A stretch of DNA of 51,514 bases from a bacterium. GTDB taxonomy: Bacteria > Planctomycetota > Planctomycetia > Planctomycetales > Planctomycetaceae. The notes beneath the pieces are model-generated. The model was not told the origin of the DNA. It searched no databases and worked only from the letters and a program-made list of their open reading frames with translations. The translations under genes were made by a program, and so were the position numbers. Shown here in pieces: positions 18,868-28,161 of the stretch. The stretch lies in contig WGME01000036.1 of the NCBI GenBank assembly GCA_016125225.1, positions 1 to 51,514 of the forward strand, given 5' to 3'. Position 1 is the stretch's first letter; each line of letters opens with the position of its first letter.

Positions 18868-21800
18868 ATGTCCATTCCGACTCAATGCGGGGCGTGCGGG
18901 CATACGTTCCAGGTCAAACACGACAAGGCCGGAAGACTGGTGGCCTGCAAAGCCTGTCGTGAACCGGTCCGTGTACCAAACGGAGAAGATTCGCTCGACT
19001 CTGAACTCAGCGAGACCGGCCTTCTTCCAGAACTGGTCACTCCACCACGGCGGCGCAAGAAGAACTCGTCAACAATCTCGGCCGGAGCTCCGCCTACCAC
19101 TGCAACTCCTCTGCCATATCTTCAGCTGATCTGGGGGAGTTGTGCGTTGCTGATGCTCTTCGTAGTGGTCGTGTTCGCTGCTTTTCAGTTGGGCCGTCAA
19201 TCAGTGGTTCCCAACGAGGCGCTGGTCCGCAACCCGCCCGCGGCTTTGCCAGCTCCTCAACCGCAGCCCAAGGTGGCACCACGTCCATCGCCCCCAAGCC
19301 CTGTCCGTCAAGGGCCGGTGGTTAAAGCGACTCCCAAACGCATTCCCTCAACAGTACCAGCCAAGAAACCACCCCGAGAAACAGCATCGACACCACCTCG
19401 GAAACCCACGCCAGCACAAGGAGCAAATCCGCCTGCCACTGCGGCTGCGGTGGTTGAACCAGCGACACCACCTTCCCGCTTTGACATTGTGTTTGAACCT
19501 TTACCCCTCGAAGAACCTGCAACCAGTTTCGCCATGACGGAAGAAGGGACATTTCTCGTCATCACTCATCAGTCGGCGAATCTTGTCTCCATCTACGATA
19601 TTCTTCAGCAGCGCATTGCGCAGACGATCACGGTGGATGCTCCGCGCGCGGTGATCTGTCGCGACGGACGGGCCTTCCTGACTAACTATCCGCTTGGCAC
19701 CATCACGGTTCTGTCAGAGTCAAAAGACTGGGCGCGCTCGAATGAGCTTCAGGTCGATCATCCTCATGTGAAGTACCTGTCCGCCGCCGGTGGCCGGCTC
19801 TTCCAGGATGAACTGCTGGTGACCTGCCATCCCGAAGGTCCGAAAGGTTCTTATGAAGGACCAAAGGTCTTTCTGCTCGATGTCAAACAAGACAAATGCC
19901 GCCTGATCGGTGCACCGGCGATGGCCACGGTCAGTTACGATGGCAAGCTGGTCTTAACGCAGGGGTCTTTCAACTTAAGCCCGTCAGGGGGGCTCAGCGC
20001 CTATCCTTACTCACAATTTATCAGCACCAAAGGCCAGCCCATTTTTCGTGGCGGAATTCAGCAAACCCCCTATGTCTATCAGGTGCATGCCGGTGGATAC
20101 TGGCTGGCAACCAACATGGTCTTCGGGGGGGCACCGATCAATCAAGTACAGAAAGATGTCGGCGGCATTCTGATCCCGGATTACGCTCAAAAAACGGTTT
20201 ATGCCCTCAGCGCGAATACATTATCGGCCTACGCGCTGAATGTCAGCTTTTCGGAACTTGGCAAGCGCAAGGTTCAACTGCCCGAGTTACCGAAAAAAGA
20301 TTTCAGCCGGATCGGTCATCTGATCTATCGCCATCGCGACTATCTGCTTGATCATCCCACGGCCTACACGCATGACGAGACGTTATCACTCTTTGTTCTG
20401 GATATGAAAGATGGCGCGATCCTTGCCGCCCGCACCCCCGCATTCACCACATCACCCTCTGACAAAACCAGAACCGAAGAGGTCACAACCGTTCCCGCGG
20501 AGGAAATGAAACCCCCTGCCCCGTCACCAAGCCCTGCGGGACCATCTCCCACCGAGCCCGCGCGTTCAACCGAACTGACTGCCAGCTTGCCTCCCTACAT
20601 CGTTGATGGTCAGCGGTTCGTCTATCAATTGCCCGATTCACCAGCGGTCAAATACGAATTGATGTCTGGTCCACCGGGGCTCACGATTTCACCGCAAGGC
20701 GCCATGATATGGACACCGACTGCCGAACACGTTGGTCGTCATGAACTGAAAATCCGTGTCACACAACAGGGCCGTGAAGACTTTGAACGACCTTCCCTCG
20801 AAGTCGTCGATCGAGAACTGTTAGCCGCCGCCGATGGTGATCTTGCCAGAATCAACCAGTTGGATCACCTGGATCTGGATGTCGACACATTGGCCATTTC
20901 CCGGAGTTCCGATGGCAAATCTCTGCTCGTCTTGCAGGGAGACAAATTACGCGTACTGGGTGCCAATGGCATCACCGTCGCGCACGAACAGGCATTGCCT
21001 CTGCGCTATCATGACATCAAAGATCGTGGCAACGTCTATGTGGCACTCTCGCACGCTCCCCCCGCGCTGGATGTCTTCGACAAACAAACGGGAAAGCGGT
21101 TAGAGCATCATCTGCTTGAACCCAAAGACTTGCGCATCCTCGAAATTACCGATTTCGCGATTCATCCGACCCGACCCGAAAGCTATATCGCGATCAAGTT
21201 CGGGATCGAATTGCCTCGCTATATGGTCATCTGCGTCAATGAGCGCACCGGTCACATCGATGTCCCGGGGATTCTGGGAACGTATGTCGAAATCGATCCG
21301 CAAGGCCAATACCTCTACACTGGCTACAAAGACCTTTATCAACAGGGCAGCCGTTTCCACATCAATCCCAACTGGCAATTGCTTGAGATTCCTCAGTACG
21401 GCAATGTCGATATGCTGATCTCCTGGAAACTCGACCGTGGTTCACCACGCATCCGGGAAGTGATCCGCCAGGCCGGAGGGAATGGCTCGGGCATTCGTCT
21501 CTCACCTGATGGCACGCGGCTCACCTATCTGTCTCATGTTGGATATCCGCTCCACTCCGGGAATCTGGCGGGCTTCCAATCCCATAATTTTTCAAAGACA
21601 CCGGTTGCCTATGCCACTAAAGACCGTGGTGTCACCTCGGAACTGGCTTACCACCCGACATTACCGTGGGCTGCCTCGCCGGGCAGCGGTTCGGCTGTCC
21701 TTTTTCAGCGAGAGACCGGGGAAATCCTGGAACGCAGACTGCTGGTCACCAGCCAGGGTATCGGTCGTGACAAGGTTGAACGTCTGGAATTTTCCCCCGA

Positions 21801-22611
21801 TGGTCAGTCCCTCATTTTCTGCTGCCAGGGGGGACAAACAGGTCGCTATTTGTGCCGCGTCGGTATTAAGCTGAACCCTCAGGAGCGGGAACAGACCCAG
21901 CGACCGATCAAGCTGCCTGCTCCTACCCCGAATGTTCCCAAACCCAAGATCGCTGCCAACGAACTCGAAGCCCTGAGTGTCAAGTCGGCAAAAGAAACCT
22001 TGACTCCTAAAGACATTGGCAAACGCTATCTGGATGCTGTTGTCGTGGTGCAGGGAGAAGACTCTTCAGGCACCGGGTTCGTGATCGGCAAACAGGGCTA
22101 TATCCTCACCTGTGCCCATGTGGTCCCCGAATTTGGCGAGACGGAAGTCCTCTACAACATCTCCAAGGCCGGCCAGACAGAAACGGTGAAAACCAAAGCC
22201 ACGGTTCTATATTCCGATGAAGATCGGGATATAGCGTTGCTCAAAATCCAACCGCGTCAACCTTTAACCACGGTCGTTCTGCATGACGGCAAACCCGTCG
22301 AGACCGGTGAGGAAATCACCGTCATCGGCAACCCCGGTTTGGGGGCCACGCTATTGACGCATACCATGACCACCGGCATTGTCAGCAACCCTCGCCGTGA
22401 ATTAGACGGGCAGCAGTACCTGCAAACTTCTGCAGCGGTCAATCCCGGTAACAGTGGCGGCCCGATGTTCGATAGCCACGGGGCAGTCGTGGGGATTGTT
22501 TCGCTCAAGGGAAATATCGAAGGAGCGGGGTTCGCCATTCCCGCAACTACCATCCGTCAGTGGCTGAAAGATCTGGAGTCTCCCTCTGCGAAAAGCGGGG
22601 CTTCCCACTGA
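18868..22611 (+). CDS. Zinc ribbon - TM - beta-propeller/Ig - trypsin-like protease fusion
   Basis: The start is ATG 18868 (MSIPTQCGACGHTFQVKHDK), with GGGAGTG just upstream; the 1247-aa product begins with a four-Cys ribbon (CGAC...CKAC). A membrane helix lies near residues 90-112 (LIWGSCALLMLFVVVVFAAF). A Pro-rich linker follows (about 115-205), then a WD40/YVTN-like propeller, an Ig-like domain near 580-635 (GPPGLTISPQGAMIWTPT) and a second propeller. The C-terminal serine protease (about 1055-1240) has His1084 in TCAHVV, Asp1121 in DRDIALLKI and Ser1196 in PGNSGGP, so the triad is complete. There is no PDZ domain. The ribbon should face the cytoplasm and the protease the periplasm/exoplasm. 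The sensor-plus-protease role is inference. The gene is intact within a decayed neighbourhood. Confidence 0.85.
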   Translation: MSIPTQCGACGHTFQVKHDKAGRLVACKACREPVRVPNGEDSLDSELSETGLLPELVTPPRRRKKNSSTISAGAPPTTATPLPYLQLIWGSCALLMLFVVVVFAAFQLGRQSVVPNEALVRNPPAALPAPQPQPKVAPRPSPPSPVRQGPVVKATPKRIPSTVPAKKPPRETASTPPRKPTPAQGANPPATAAAVVEPATPPSRFDIVFEPLPLEEPATSFAMTEEGTFLVITHQSANLVSIYDILQQRIAQTITVDAPRAVICRDGRAFLTNYPLGTITVLSESKDWARSNELQVDHPHVKYLSAAGGRLFQDELLVTCHPEGPKGSYEGPKVFLLDVKQDKCRLIGAPAMATVSYDGKLVLTQGSFNLSPSGGLSAYPYSQFISTKGQPIFRGGIQQTPYVYQVHAGGYWLATNMVFGGAPINQVQKDVGGILIPDYAQKTVYALSANTLSAYALNVSFSELGKRKVQLPELPKKDFSRIGHLIYRHRDYLLDHPTAYTHDETLSLFVLDMKDGAILAARTPAFTTSPSDKTRTEEVTTVPAEEMKPPAPSPSPAGPSPTEPARSTELTASLPPYIVDGQRFVYQLPDSPAVKYELMSGPPGLTISPQGAMIWTPTAEHVGRHELKIRVTQQGREDFERPSLEVVDRELLAAADGDLARINQLDHLDLDVDTLAISRSSDGKSLLVLQGDKLRVLGANGITVAHEQALPLRYHDIKDRGNVYVALSHAPPALDVFDKQTGKRLEHHLLEPKDLRILEITDFAIHPTRPESYIAIKFGIELPRYMVICVNERTGHIDVPGILGTYVEIDPQGQYLYTGYKDLYQQGSRFHINPNWQLLEIPQYGNVDMLISWKLDRGSPRIREVIRQAGGNGSGIRLSPDGTRLTYLSHVGYPLHSGNLAGFQSHNFSKTPVAYATKDRGVTSELAYHPTLPWAASPGSGSAVLFQRETGEILERRLLVTSQGIGRDKVERLEFSPDGQSLIFCCQGGQTGRYLCRVGIKLNPQEREQTQRPIKLPAPTPNVPKPKIAANELEALSVKSAKETLTPKDIGKRYLDAVVVVQGEDSSGTGFVIGKQGYILTCAHVVPEFGETEVLYNISKAGQTETVKTKATVLYSDEDRDIALLKIQPRQPLTTVVLHDGKPVETGEEITVIGNPGLGATLLTHTMTTGIVSNPRRELDGQQYLQTSAAVNPGNSGGPMFDSHGAVVGIVSLKGNIEGAGFAIPATTIRQWLKDLESPSAKSGASH

Positions 22612-22619
22612 TAGGGACC

Positions 22620-23140
22620 ATAGGTCGATTTGGACTTCGAGCGTGGGGGCCAATGGTGGGCAACTGGTCCCGCAGCGGGAATTCCCGCCGATCGCAAGGC
22701 AAACCGTCCGATCATCTGATTGATCTGCCGTTTCACGTCGGCCACCCGGGAAGTGGCTCCCCACTCGAATAGTCGTAGTTGCCGGGAGGCGTTGGGTTCC
22801 AGTTGTTTGGCTTCCAAGTGAATGTAGCTCACGGCCGACGACTGGTCCCAGGCACTATGAGGAGTGCCACGCCATAGGTAGAAATGGCATCGTAATCGTT
22901 CGTGGGGGCCGGAATTGTCACACGGCGGGCTGATCCCGCTCCCTCCCGAAGGCGAGCGAGAGAATCAAGCGGGACGTGCGGACCTGGTGAAAGTCGAGTT
23001 TCTCAATCAACCGTTCCGTGTTCCGGATCACCCAGGCATTCAGTTTGGCGGCATCAGCAATACTTCCCCCGAGACTGCCACCGCGGCTGATCTGCTGGCC
23101 GGGCCATTAGGATCGGGAGAACAGACTCACCGTTGAGTTC
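22620..23140 (-). pseudogene. Y-family DNA polymerase (UmuC/DinB-like) C-terminal remnant
   Basis: Minus-strand pieces match the little-finger and tail region of Y-family polymerases carried by mobile elements. The frame from about 23085 reads NAWVIRNTERLIEKLDF, then RTSRLILSLAF, and meets a TGA near 22920. In another frame come SAVSYIHLEAKQLEP, RQLRLFEWG and TSRVADVKRQINQMIGRFALRSA (22640-22835). The catalytic palm is absent, so the gene is truncated and frameshifted. Translesion polymerases of this kind are often cargo of integrated elements, consistent with the integrase remnant nearby. Assignment rests on the ordered motifs IHL...L and ADVKR.IN...GRFALRSA. Confidence 0.6.
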
Positions 23141-23422
23141 CCACCAGATGCCTTTGCGCGCTATCACAGATCCGACATCCCACCTCTGATCTGAGCTCTG
23201 ACAACGAAGTTCGGGACTTTTGCTATTCAACTCTGTGGGCTTGGGATTCGACTATTCCGATTGTGTCGGCTGCGCAGCGGAATTCTTGTCCAAGAAACAC
23301 TGAAAATCAGGTGTTCAACCTACTGGTGAGGTAAATAATAATCACCTGATGTGTGTTGCGGCTCCACTTCCTTCTGTCGTTTCAGAGGCCGATTTTGACG
23401 ATTAACCTGAAAGGTAAGTTCG
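23141..23422. promoter_or_regulatory. Intergenic upstream of the receiver gene
   Basis: This non-coding stretch precedes the receiver protein; its promoter should be here but no consensus could be assigned. A ribosome-binding-like AAAGGTAAG lies just before the ATG at 23423. Confidence 0.35.
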
Positions 23423-23914
23423 ATGTTACGCCGACGACCACGGCTGTTATTAGTTGATGACGATGCACTATACAGAGCCTTGGTCCGGCACTCTCTGCGA
23501 CTCCGTTTTATTGTTTCTGAAGCAACGAACGGACTGGAAGCACTGCATCGTATTGCAGACAACATACCAGAGGTTGTGTTGCTCGATATGGAAATGCCGG
23601 GGCTGTCGGGGCTCGACACGCTTATGCGTATCCGGCTGCTGCGTCGATTGCGTGATTTGCCAATCGTCATGCTGACCGCTGTAACCGATCGTGACACGAT
23701 CGTTGAGACACTTAAAGCCGGGGCTTCGGATTACATTCTGAAGAACTCATACACCACTACAGAACTGGTTGAACGAATCTTGAGTCACGTGCCGGGGTTT
23801 GGCCTGCCCAGTCTGTCACCAACCGGGATCGACGAACAACACGATGCTGTTGCTTCCCCCCCTGCCCTCTGGTCGCAGCTTAAAAAACCGTCATCGTCTT
23901 CACCGAGTCGATAG
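23423..23914 (+). CDS. Single-domain response regulator (receiver) protein
   Basis: A 163-aa protein with a complete receiver domain at residues 7-125: acidic cluster DDD 12-14, phospho-acceptor Asp55 in VVLLDMEMPG, Thr85 in IVMLTA and Lys107 in YILK. After residue 125 comes a short Ser/Pro-rich tail without an output domain. It therefore acts as a CheY-like relay or protein-interaction module. The gene ends 20 bases from the 3' end of the convergent hybrid kinase. That kinase carries its own receiver, so partnership is plausible but unproven. Confidence 0.9.
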   Translation: MLRRRPRLLLVDDDALYRALVRHSLRLRFIVSEATNGLEALHRIADNIPEVVLLDMEMPGLSGLDTLMRIRLLRRLRDLPIVMLTAVTDRDTIVETLKAGASDYILKNSYTTTELVERILSHVPGFGLPSLSPTGIDEQHDAVASPPALWSQLKKPSSSSPSR

Positions 23915-23934
23915 AGTCCATAGTGACCCGCATT

Positions 23935-26664
23935 TCATGGGGTCTCTGCATTCCCGGAACGACATGCGGTCGATGGAAGGACGTGAGCGTATTTTGCAAT
24001 CAGAGCGATGAGTTCCGTTCGATTGACGGGTTTCGAGCAATAGTCGTTGCAGCCGATGGCCAGGCACTCTTCCCGGTCACCCACCATGGAATGGGCGGTC
24101 AAGGCGATAATCGGCGAGAGATAGCCTTGGTCTCGCAGTGTCCTGGTTGCCAGATAGCCATCCATCACAGGCATCTGCATATCCATCAGCACGACATCAT
24201 AGGGGCACTGATTGGCAGAAGCTTCCGTGACCGCCTCGATTGCCAGTTTGCCGTTGTCGACGACAGTCACGCTGGCACCGACTTTCTGTAAGACGAAGCG
24301 GATGAGTTTCTGGTTATCCTGGCCATCCTCGGCCAACAGAATGCGGGCGCCGGAGAGTGCTCCCTGTGGCTTACTGGCCTCGTCTGCTGATGGCGACGTC
24401 TGCGAATCTTTCGTTTGATCACCTGCATCGACGAGAGAATGGGATTCTCCCGAATCGGCAAGATTGTGCAGCACCAACCGAAACCGGGAGCCTTGCCCCG
24501 GCTGTGATTCGACAATGAAGACCTCTCCGTGCATCATTTCGGCAAGTCGCCGGCAAATGGTCAGGCCAAGTCCGGTGCCGCCATACTGCCGAGTCGTGGA
24601 GGCGTCGGCCTGCGTGAAGGGGTGAAACAATCGCTCCTGTTGCTCGGTGGTCATTCCGATCCCGGTATCGACCACGTCAATTTCGATCTGGTCGTTTTCT
24701 TGCTGTACCTGCCGAACGAGAATCTGGACGCTGCCGATTTCGGTGAACTTCAACGCATTGCCAATGAGGTTGATCAGAATCTGCCGCAAGCGTAAGGGGT
24801 CAGTGGAAACGGAATCACAAATGGCCGTTTCATATTCCACCCGCAGTTCCAGTCGTTTGCCCTGGGCACGGACCTGCATCAGGGTGACGACGTCCGAGAG
24901 AATTTCTGAAAGGGATTGAATCGAGAGTTGCACTTCCATCTTTCCGGATTCGATCTTAGACAAATCCAGAACGTCATTGATGATTTCCAGCAGGTTCTGT
25001 CCGTTGCGATAGATGGCCTCCGCGGCTTCTGTCACAAGCTGTTGTTCAATTGCTGCGGTATCGTCTGCAAGTAGTTCCGCATAGCCCAGGATGGCCGTCA
25101 TGGGTGTGCGGATTTCGTGACTCATGTTGGCGAGGAACTCGCTCTTGCTGCGATTGGCCGTTTCTGCAGCCTCTTTGGCTTTCCGCAATTCCTGCTTCCG
25201 GCGATGAAGCTCGGAGATATCGTGGCCTTCGGGCACGATCCAGATGACGCGGCCGTTATCATCAAAGACGGGTTTCATCAGGAAGTCGACCGTCACGATT
25301 TTCCCGTCAGGACTGGGATGATCGGTCACGTAGCGAACGGTTTCACCTTGTGCCACCTGTTGGACGGCCTCGCGAAGCTGGATCTGCATCTCCTTGGAAT
25401 GCGACCACCAGGGCGTATCCCAAAAGTACTTCCCCGCAACATCTGCCAGCGAGACGCCCGCAAAGTTCAACGCTGTTCTGTTGGCATCGATGACTCGCCC
25501 GTCGCGTTCGAGTAATCCCACGAACTGATAGGCTTGATCGAACATCACTCGAGCCCGGCTCGCCTGCAGTCGCTGTTCCGATTCCAGATTTTTGCGATCC
25601 GTAATATCGAATCGGATGGCGACAAACTCCTGGATGTTATCGTGCAAATCGCGGATGGGAACGATCGTGGTATAGACCCAGTAGGGACGTCCCGATTTGG
25701 TGCGATTACAGATCTCCGCTTCCCAGACTTCCCCACGTTGGATGGTCTTCCACATCTTGATCCAGAACTCTCGCGGGTGATAGCCCGAATTGATGATGCG
25801 ATGATCGGCACCAATCAGTTCTTGTCGGTTGTAGCCACTGATCGTGATGAATTGATCGTTGGCATGCAGGATCTTCCCTTTCCGATCCGTGATGGCAATG
25901 ATCGCGGATGCATCGAGTGCCGCGCGATATTCCTCGGCAATCTTCATGGCGGCCAGGCGGGCTTCTGCCATCTGCCGCGCGGTCTTTTGGGCCTGCCCCA
26001 CAGCTAGAATCGTGGAACGGAAGAGCACAGTAACAATCGTGACCACCAGAAGTCCGACAAAGGCCGCTAGTCCGACGATGTAACTCAGGGTCAAATCGTG
26101 CCGGGCGGCCCTTTCCACCTGGGCAATCTGCTGCCGAGTGACCTGCACCAGTTCATCAATGGCAGCATGATGAATCTCATATTCAGTGCGGAGATCGTTC
26201 TGCAGCAGATGCTGAGCGGCGTCATAATCTTGATGCTGAACCGCAGGGATCAGCTTGTCGTTCAATACCGCAAAGAACTGTTCTGCAGAATCACCGGAAC
26301 GATGCCAGGCGTTGTATTGCGGCGTACGGGGTTTCAGCGTCAGCCGCCAGACATTCATGCGGGCCTCGAAGGCCCGTTCGTGGTCCCGGAGGCGAGTGAC
26401 GAGCCTTTCGACATCGGGTTGATGATTGGCGTCGGTCAATTCCCAGGCCGTGGCATAACTCTCCACGAGGAACATGGGAGGGGGCAGGATATCAGCGATC
26501 AGGTCTTTATCACTGACGATCTGACGGTACAAAACGCCATCAATGCGGATGCGGTCGAAGATGTGGTACGCAACGGAACCCAGAATGAGACAGAGACCGC
26601 CGATCGCTGTCAGGACTCCTGGATGCCGAAGGTAACGCAGTGGTTGCACGAACGAACCCATCAA
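23935..26664 (-). CDS. Membrane hybrid histidine kinase with two PAS domains and C-terminal receiver
   Basis: A 909-aa kinase. The N-terminus (MMGSFVQPLRYLRHPGVLTA) leads into a first membrane helix at about 12-32. An extracytoplasmic helical sensor of about 155 residues follows, then a second helix near 190-212 (YIVGLAAFVGLLVVTIVTVL). Two PAS domains follow (about 240-360 and 370-490). The HisKA box is FLANMSHEIRTPMTAILGYAEL, and the ATPase shows N (LINLIGNALKFT), G1 (DTGIGMTTEQQERLF) and G2 (GGTGLGLTICRRLAEMM) boxes. The C-terminal receiver has AEDGQDN, LMDMQMPVMDG and a Lys in YCSKPV. All catalytic residues are present. The ligand is unknown. Either of the two first Met codons may start translation. 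Confidence 0.92.
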   Translation of the reverse strand: MMGSFVQPLRYLRHPGVLTAIGGLCLILGSVAYHIFDRIRIDGVLYRQIVSDKDLIADILPPPMFLVESYATAWELTDANHQPDVERLVTRLRDHERAFEARMNVWRLTLKPRTPQYNAWHRSGDSAEQFFAVLNDKLIPAVQHQDYDAAQHLLQNDLRTEYEIHHAAIDELVQVTRQQIAQVERAARHDLTLSYIVGLAAFVGLLVVTIVTVLFRSTILAVGQAQKTARQMAEARLAAMKIAEEYRAALDASAIIAITDRKGKILHANDQFITISGYNRQELIGADHRIINSGYHPREFWIKMWKTIQRGEVWEAEICNRTKSGRPYWVYTTIVPIRDLHDNIQEFVAIRFDITDRKNLESEQRLQASRARVMFDQAYQFVGLLERDGRVIDANRTALNFAGVSLADVAGKYFWDTPWWSHSKEMQIQLREAVQQVAQGETVRYVTDHPSPDGKIVTVDFLMKPVFDDNGRVIWIVPEGHDISELHRRKQELRKAKEAAETANRSKSEFLANMSHEIRTPMTAILGYAELLADDTAAIEQQLVTEAAEAIYRNGQNLLEIINDVLDLSKIESGKMEVQLSIQSLSEILSDVVTLMQVRAQGKRLELRVEYETAICDSVSTDPLRLRQILINLIGNALKFTEIGSVQILVRQVQQENDQIEIDVVDTGIGMTTEQQERLFHPFTQADASTTRQYGGTGLGLTICRRLAEMMHGEVFIVESQPGQGSRFRLVLHNLADSGESHSLVDAGDQTKDSQTSPSADEASKPQGALSGARILLAEDGQDNQKLIRFVLQKVGASVTVVDNGKLAIEAVTEASANQCPYDVVLMDMQMPVMDGYLATRTLRDQGYLSPIIALTAHSMVGDREECLAIGCNDYCSKPVNRTELIALIAKYAHVLPSTACRSGNAETP

Positions 26665-27134
26665 CTGAAAACAGATGTGAACAAAGGCGTGGCAATTAGC
26701 GGTACGAAATTTTTGCTGACATGGCCGAAAGGAATATCGACCTTATCGAAACGTAGCTTGTGAATACCGTCGGAAGCCGGGGAGAAATGTCACGACTGGT
26801 CTTCGGATTTCCGTATCGCAATCGTGCTGATCTGTCGAGTTTTCGAATTGTGCCGCGATTGTGGTCCCCTTTGAGGGTTTGTCCGCAGATGAACCTACGA
26901 AACTGAGGACTCTCCCTCCGGAACTGGCAGCAATCTCTGTGAGTTGAAATACCCCCGCGCATCACCATGAGAAACGAACCGTACCGGGTCTTTCCGATCC
27001 ATCAGCTCGACTGATAGAGGCTTGCGTATTTGGCGTATTAGCCGTGAAGTGGCACCATCGACCTGTCCCCTGCCCCGCGGTACGATGCCGGCTGGTTTCG
27101 TGATTGGCAGAGACATCGACAGGAACACGCAGGC
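26665..27134. other. Intergenic between divergent hybrid kinase and pyrE
   Basis: This is a 470-base gap with only shadow frames. It should hold the promoters of both divergent genes. Nothing else (RNA gene, repeat, operator) was recognised. Confidence 0.4.
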
Positions 27135-27689
27135 ATGTACGATCGGGCACGGCTCATTCAGTTGTTTCACGAGCGGGCACTCAAGTTTGGCGACTTCACG
27201 CTCGCTTCGGGCAAGAAGTCGACGTATTACCTCGATGGCAAGCAGATCAGCCTGCATTCGGAAGGCTTGCGTCTGGTCAGCTTCGGTCTGCTCGAACTCT
27301 TGAAGGATGTGACCTACGACGGCATCGGCGGTATGTCGATCGGAGCCGACCCGATTGTGGGTGGCGTGCTGACGGCAGCCGCGGAATCGCAGCGGTCGCT
27401 GGCGGGGTTCCTGGTCCGCAAGGAAGCCAAAGGCCATGGCACCAACAAGTACGTCGAAGGCCCTGTGCTGCCGGGCTCCAAGGTGATCGTGATTGACGAC
27501 GTGGTGACAACCGGGGGGAGTGCTTTGCAGGCGGTGGATCGCGTGACCGAATTTGGTTGCGAAGTGGTGGGCGTCGTGGGGATTGTCGACCGCATGGAGG
27601 GCGGGGCTAAGAACTTCGCCGATCGCGGGCTGCCCTTCTGGGCGTTGCTCAAGATCACCGACTTCGGAATCGAACCACCCCAGGCGTGA
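27135..27689 (+). CDS. pyrE: Orotate phosphoribosyltransferase
   Basis: A 184-aa cytoplasmic enzyme joining orotate to PRPP to give OMP in pyrimidine synthesis. The sequence has FTLASGKKSTYYLDGKQ near residue 20 (orotate site), the flexible-loop RKEAKGHGT near 95, and the PRPP-binding motif VIVIDDVVTTGGSALQAV near 115-132. Length fits the family (180-215 aa). The ATG at 27135 follows GCAGGC and is preceded by no better start. It stands alone, with no pyrimidine genes nearby, and a strong palindrome follows its stop. Confidence 0.95.
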   Translation: MYDRARLIQLFHERALKFGDFTLASGKKSTYYLDGKQISLHSEGLRLVSFGLLELLKDVTYDGIGGMSIGADPIVGGVLTAAAESQRSLAGFLVRKEAKGHGTNKYVEGPVLPGSKVIVIDDVVTTGGSALQAVDRVTEFGCEVVGVVGIVDRMEGGAKNFADRGLPFWALLKITDFGIEPPQA

Positions 27690-27715
27690 TTTGATTCGGC
27701 AACGGACACAAGATG

Positions 27716-27736
27716 CCCAGGGATGCTATCCCTGGG
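27716..27736. terminator. Perfect 9-bp hairpin between convergent pyrE and receiver gene
   Basis: CCCAGGGAT (27716-27724) and ATCCCTGGG (27728-27736) pair perfectly around a three-base loop, followed by TTT on the plus strand. It lies 26 bases after the pyrE stop and 14 bases before the stop of the convergent receiver gene. It could end transcription from both sides, although the T-run is short. Confidence 0.65.
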
Positions 27737-27749
27737 TTTCCACCACAGT

Positions 27750-28139
27750 TCAATCCGCATCCGCTGCGGCATCCGCGGCAAGTTTTTGAAGCAGTGGTTC
27801 CAGGTCGGCCTTTTTAATGGGTTTAACAAGGACCGATATCAACGGCGATTGAGCCACCGCACTGCCGGCGAGTTCCTGCGGATAGGCCGAGATAAAAATG
27901 ACAGGGACGGTCCGCTGCCGCCAGATTTCTTCGACCGCCGATAACCCGTCGCGCTGAGGCATCTTGAGATCGGTAATGATCAGGTCGGGTTGCGTGCGCT
28001 GGCACTCGGCGATCAGTTGATTGCCATCGGCCGCCACGGCGACCACCAGATGCCCCAGCCGTGGCAGCATCTTGGTCAGATAGTCGCGCATGTCGACTTC
28101 GTCATCGGCGATCGCGATTCTTAAGGGTGGTGAGGACAT
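27750..28139 (-). CDS. Single-domain response regulator, last gene of the cbb3 operon
   Basis: A 129-aa protein from the ATG at 28139 (MSSPPLRIAIADDEVDMRDY). The acidic pair is at 12-13, phospho-acceptor Asp57 is in LIITDLKMPQRDG, a Ser/Thr switch is in VIFISAY and Lys is in VLVKPIKK. There is no output domain; the tail is Ala/Asp-rich. The frame is open upstream for 35 more codons, but that part overlaps the kinase gene and does not look like a protein. It follows the PAS kinase by 22 bases on the same strand, so the two form a cotranscribed pair. Confidence 0.88.
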   Translation of the reverse strand: MSSPPLRIAIADDEVDMRDYLTKMLPRLGHLVVAVAADGNQLIAECQRTQPDLIITDLKMPQRDGLSAVEEIWRQRTVPVIFISAYPQELAGSAVAQSPLISVLVKPIKKADLEPLLQKLAADAAADAD

Positions 28140-28161
28140 GCGGCAACTCTCGACAGACGGT

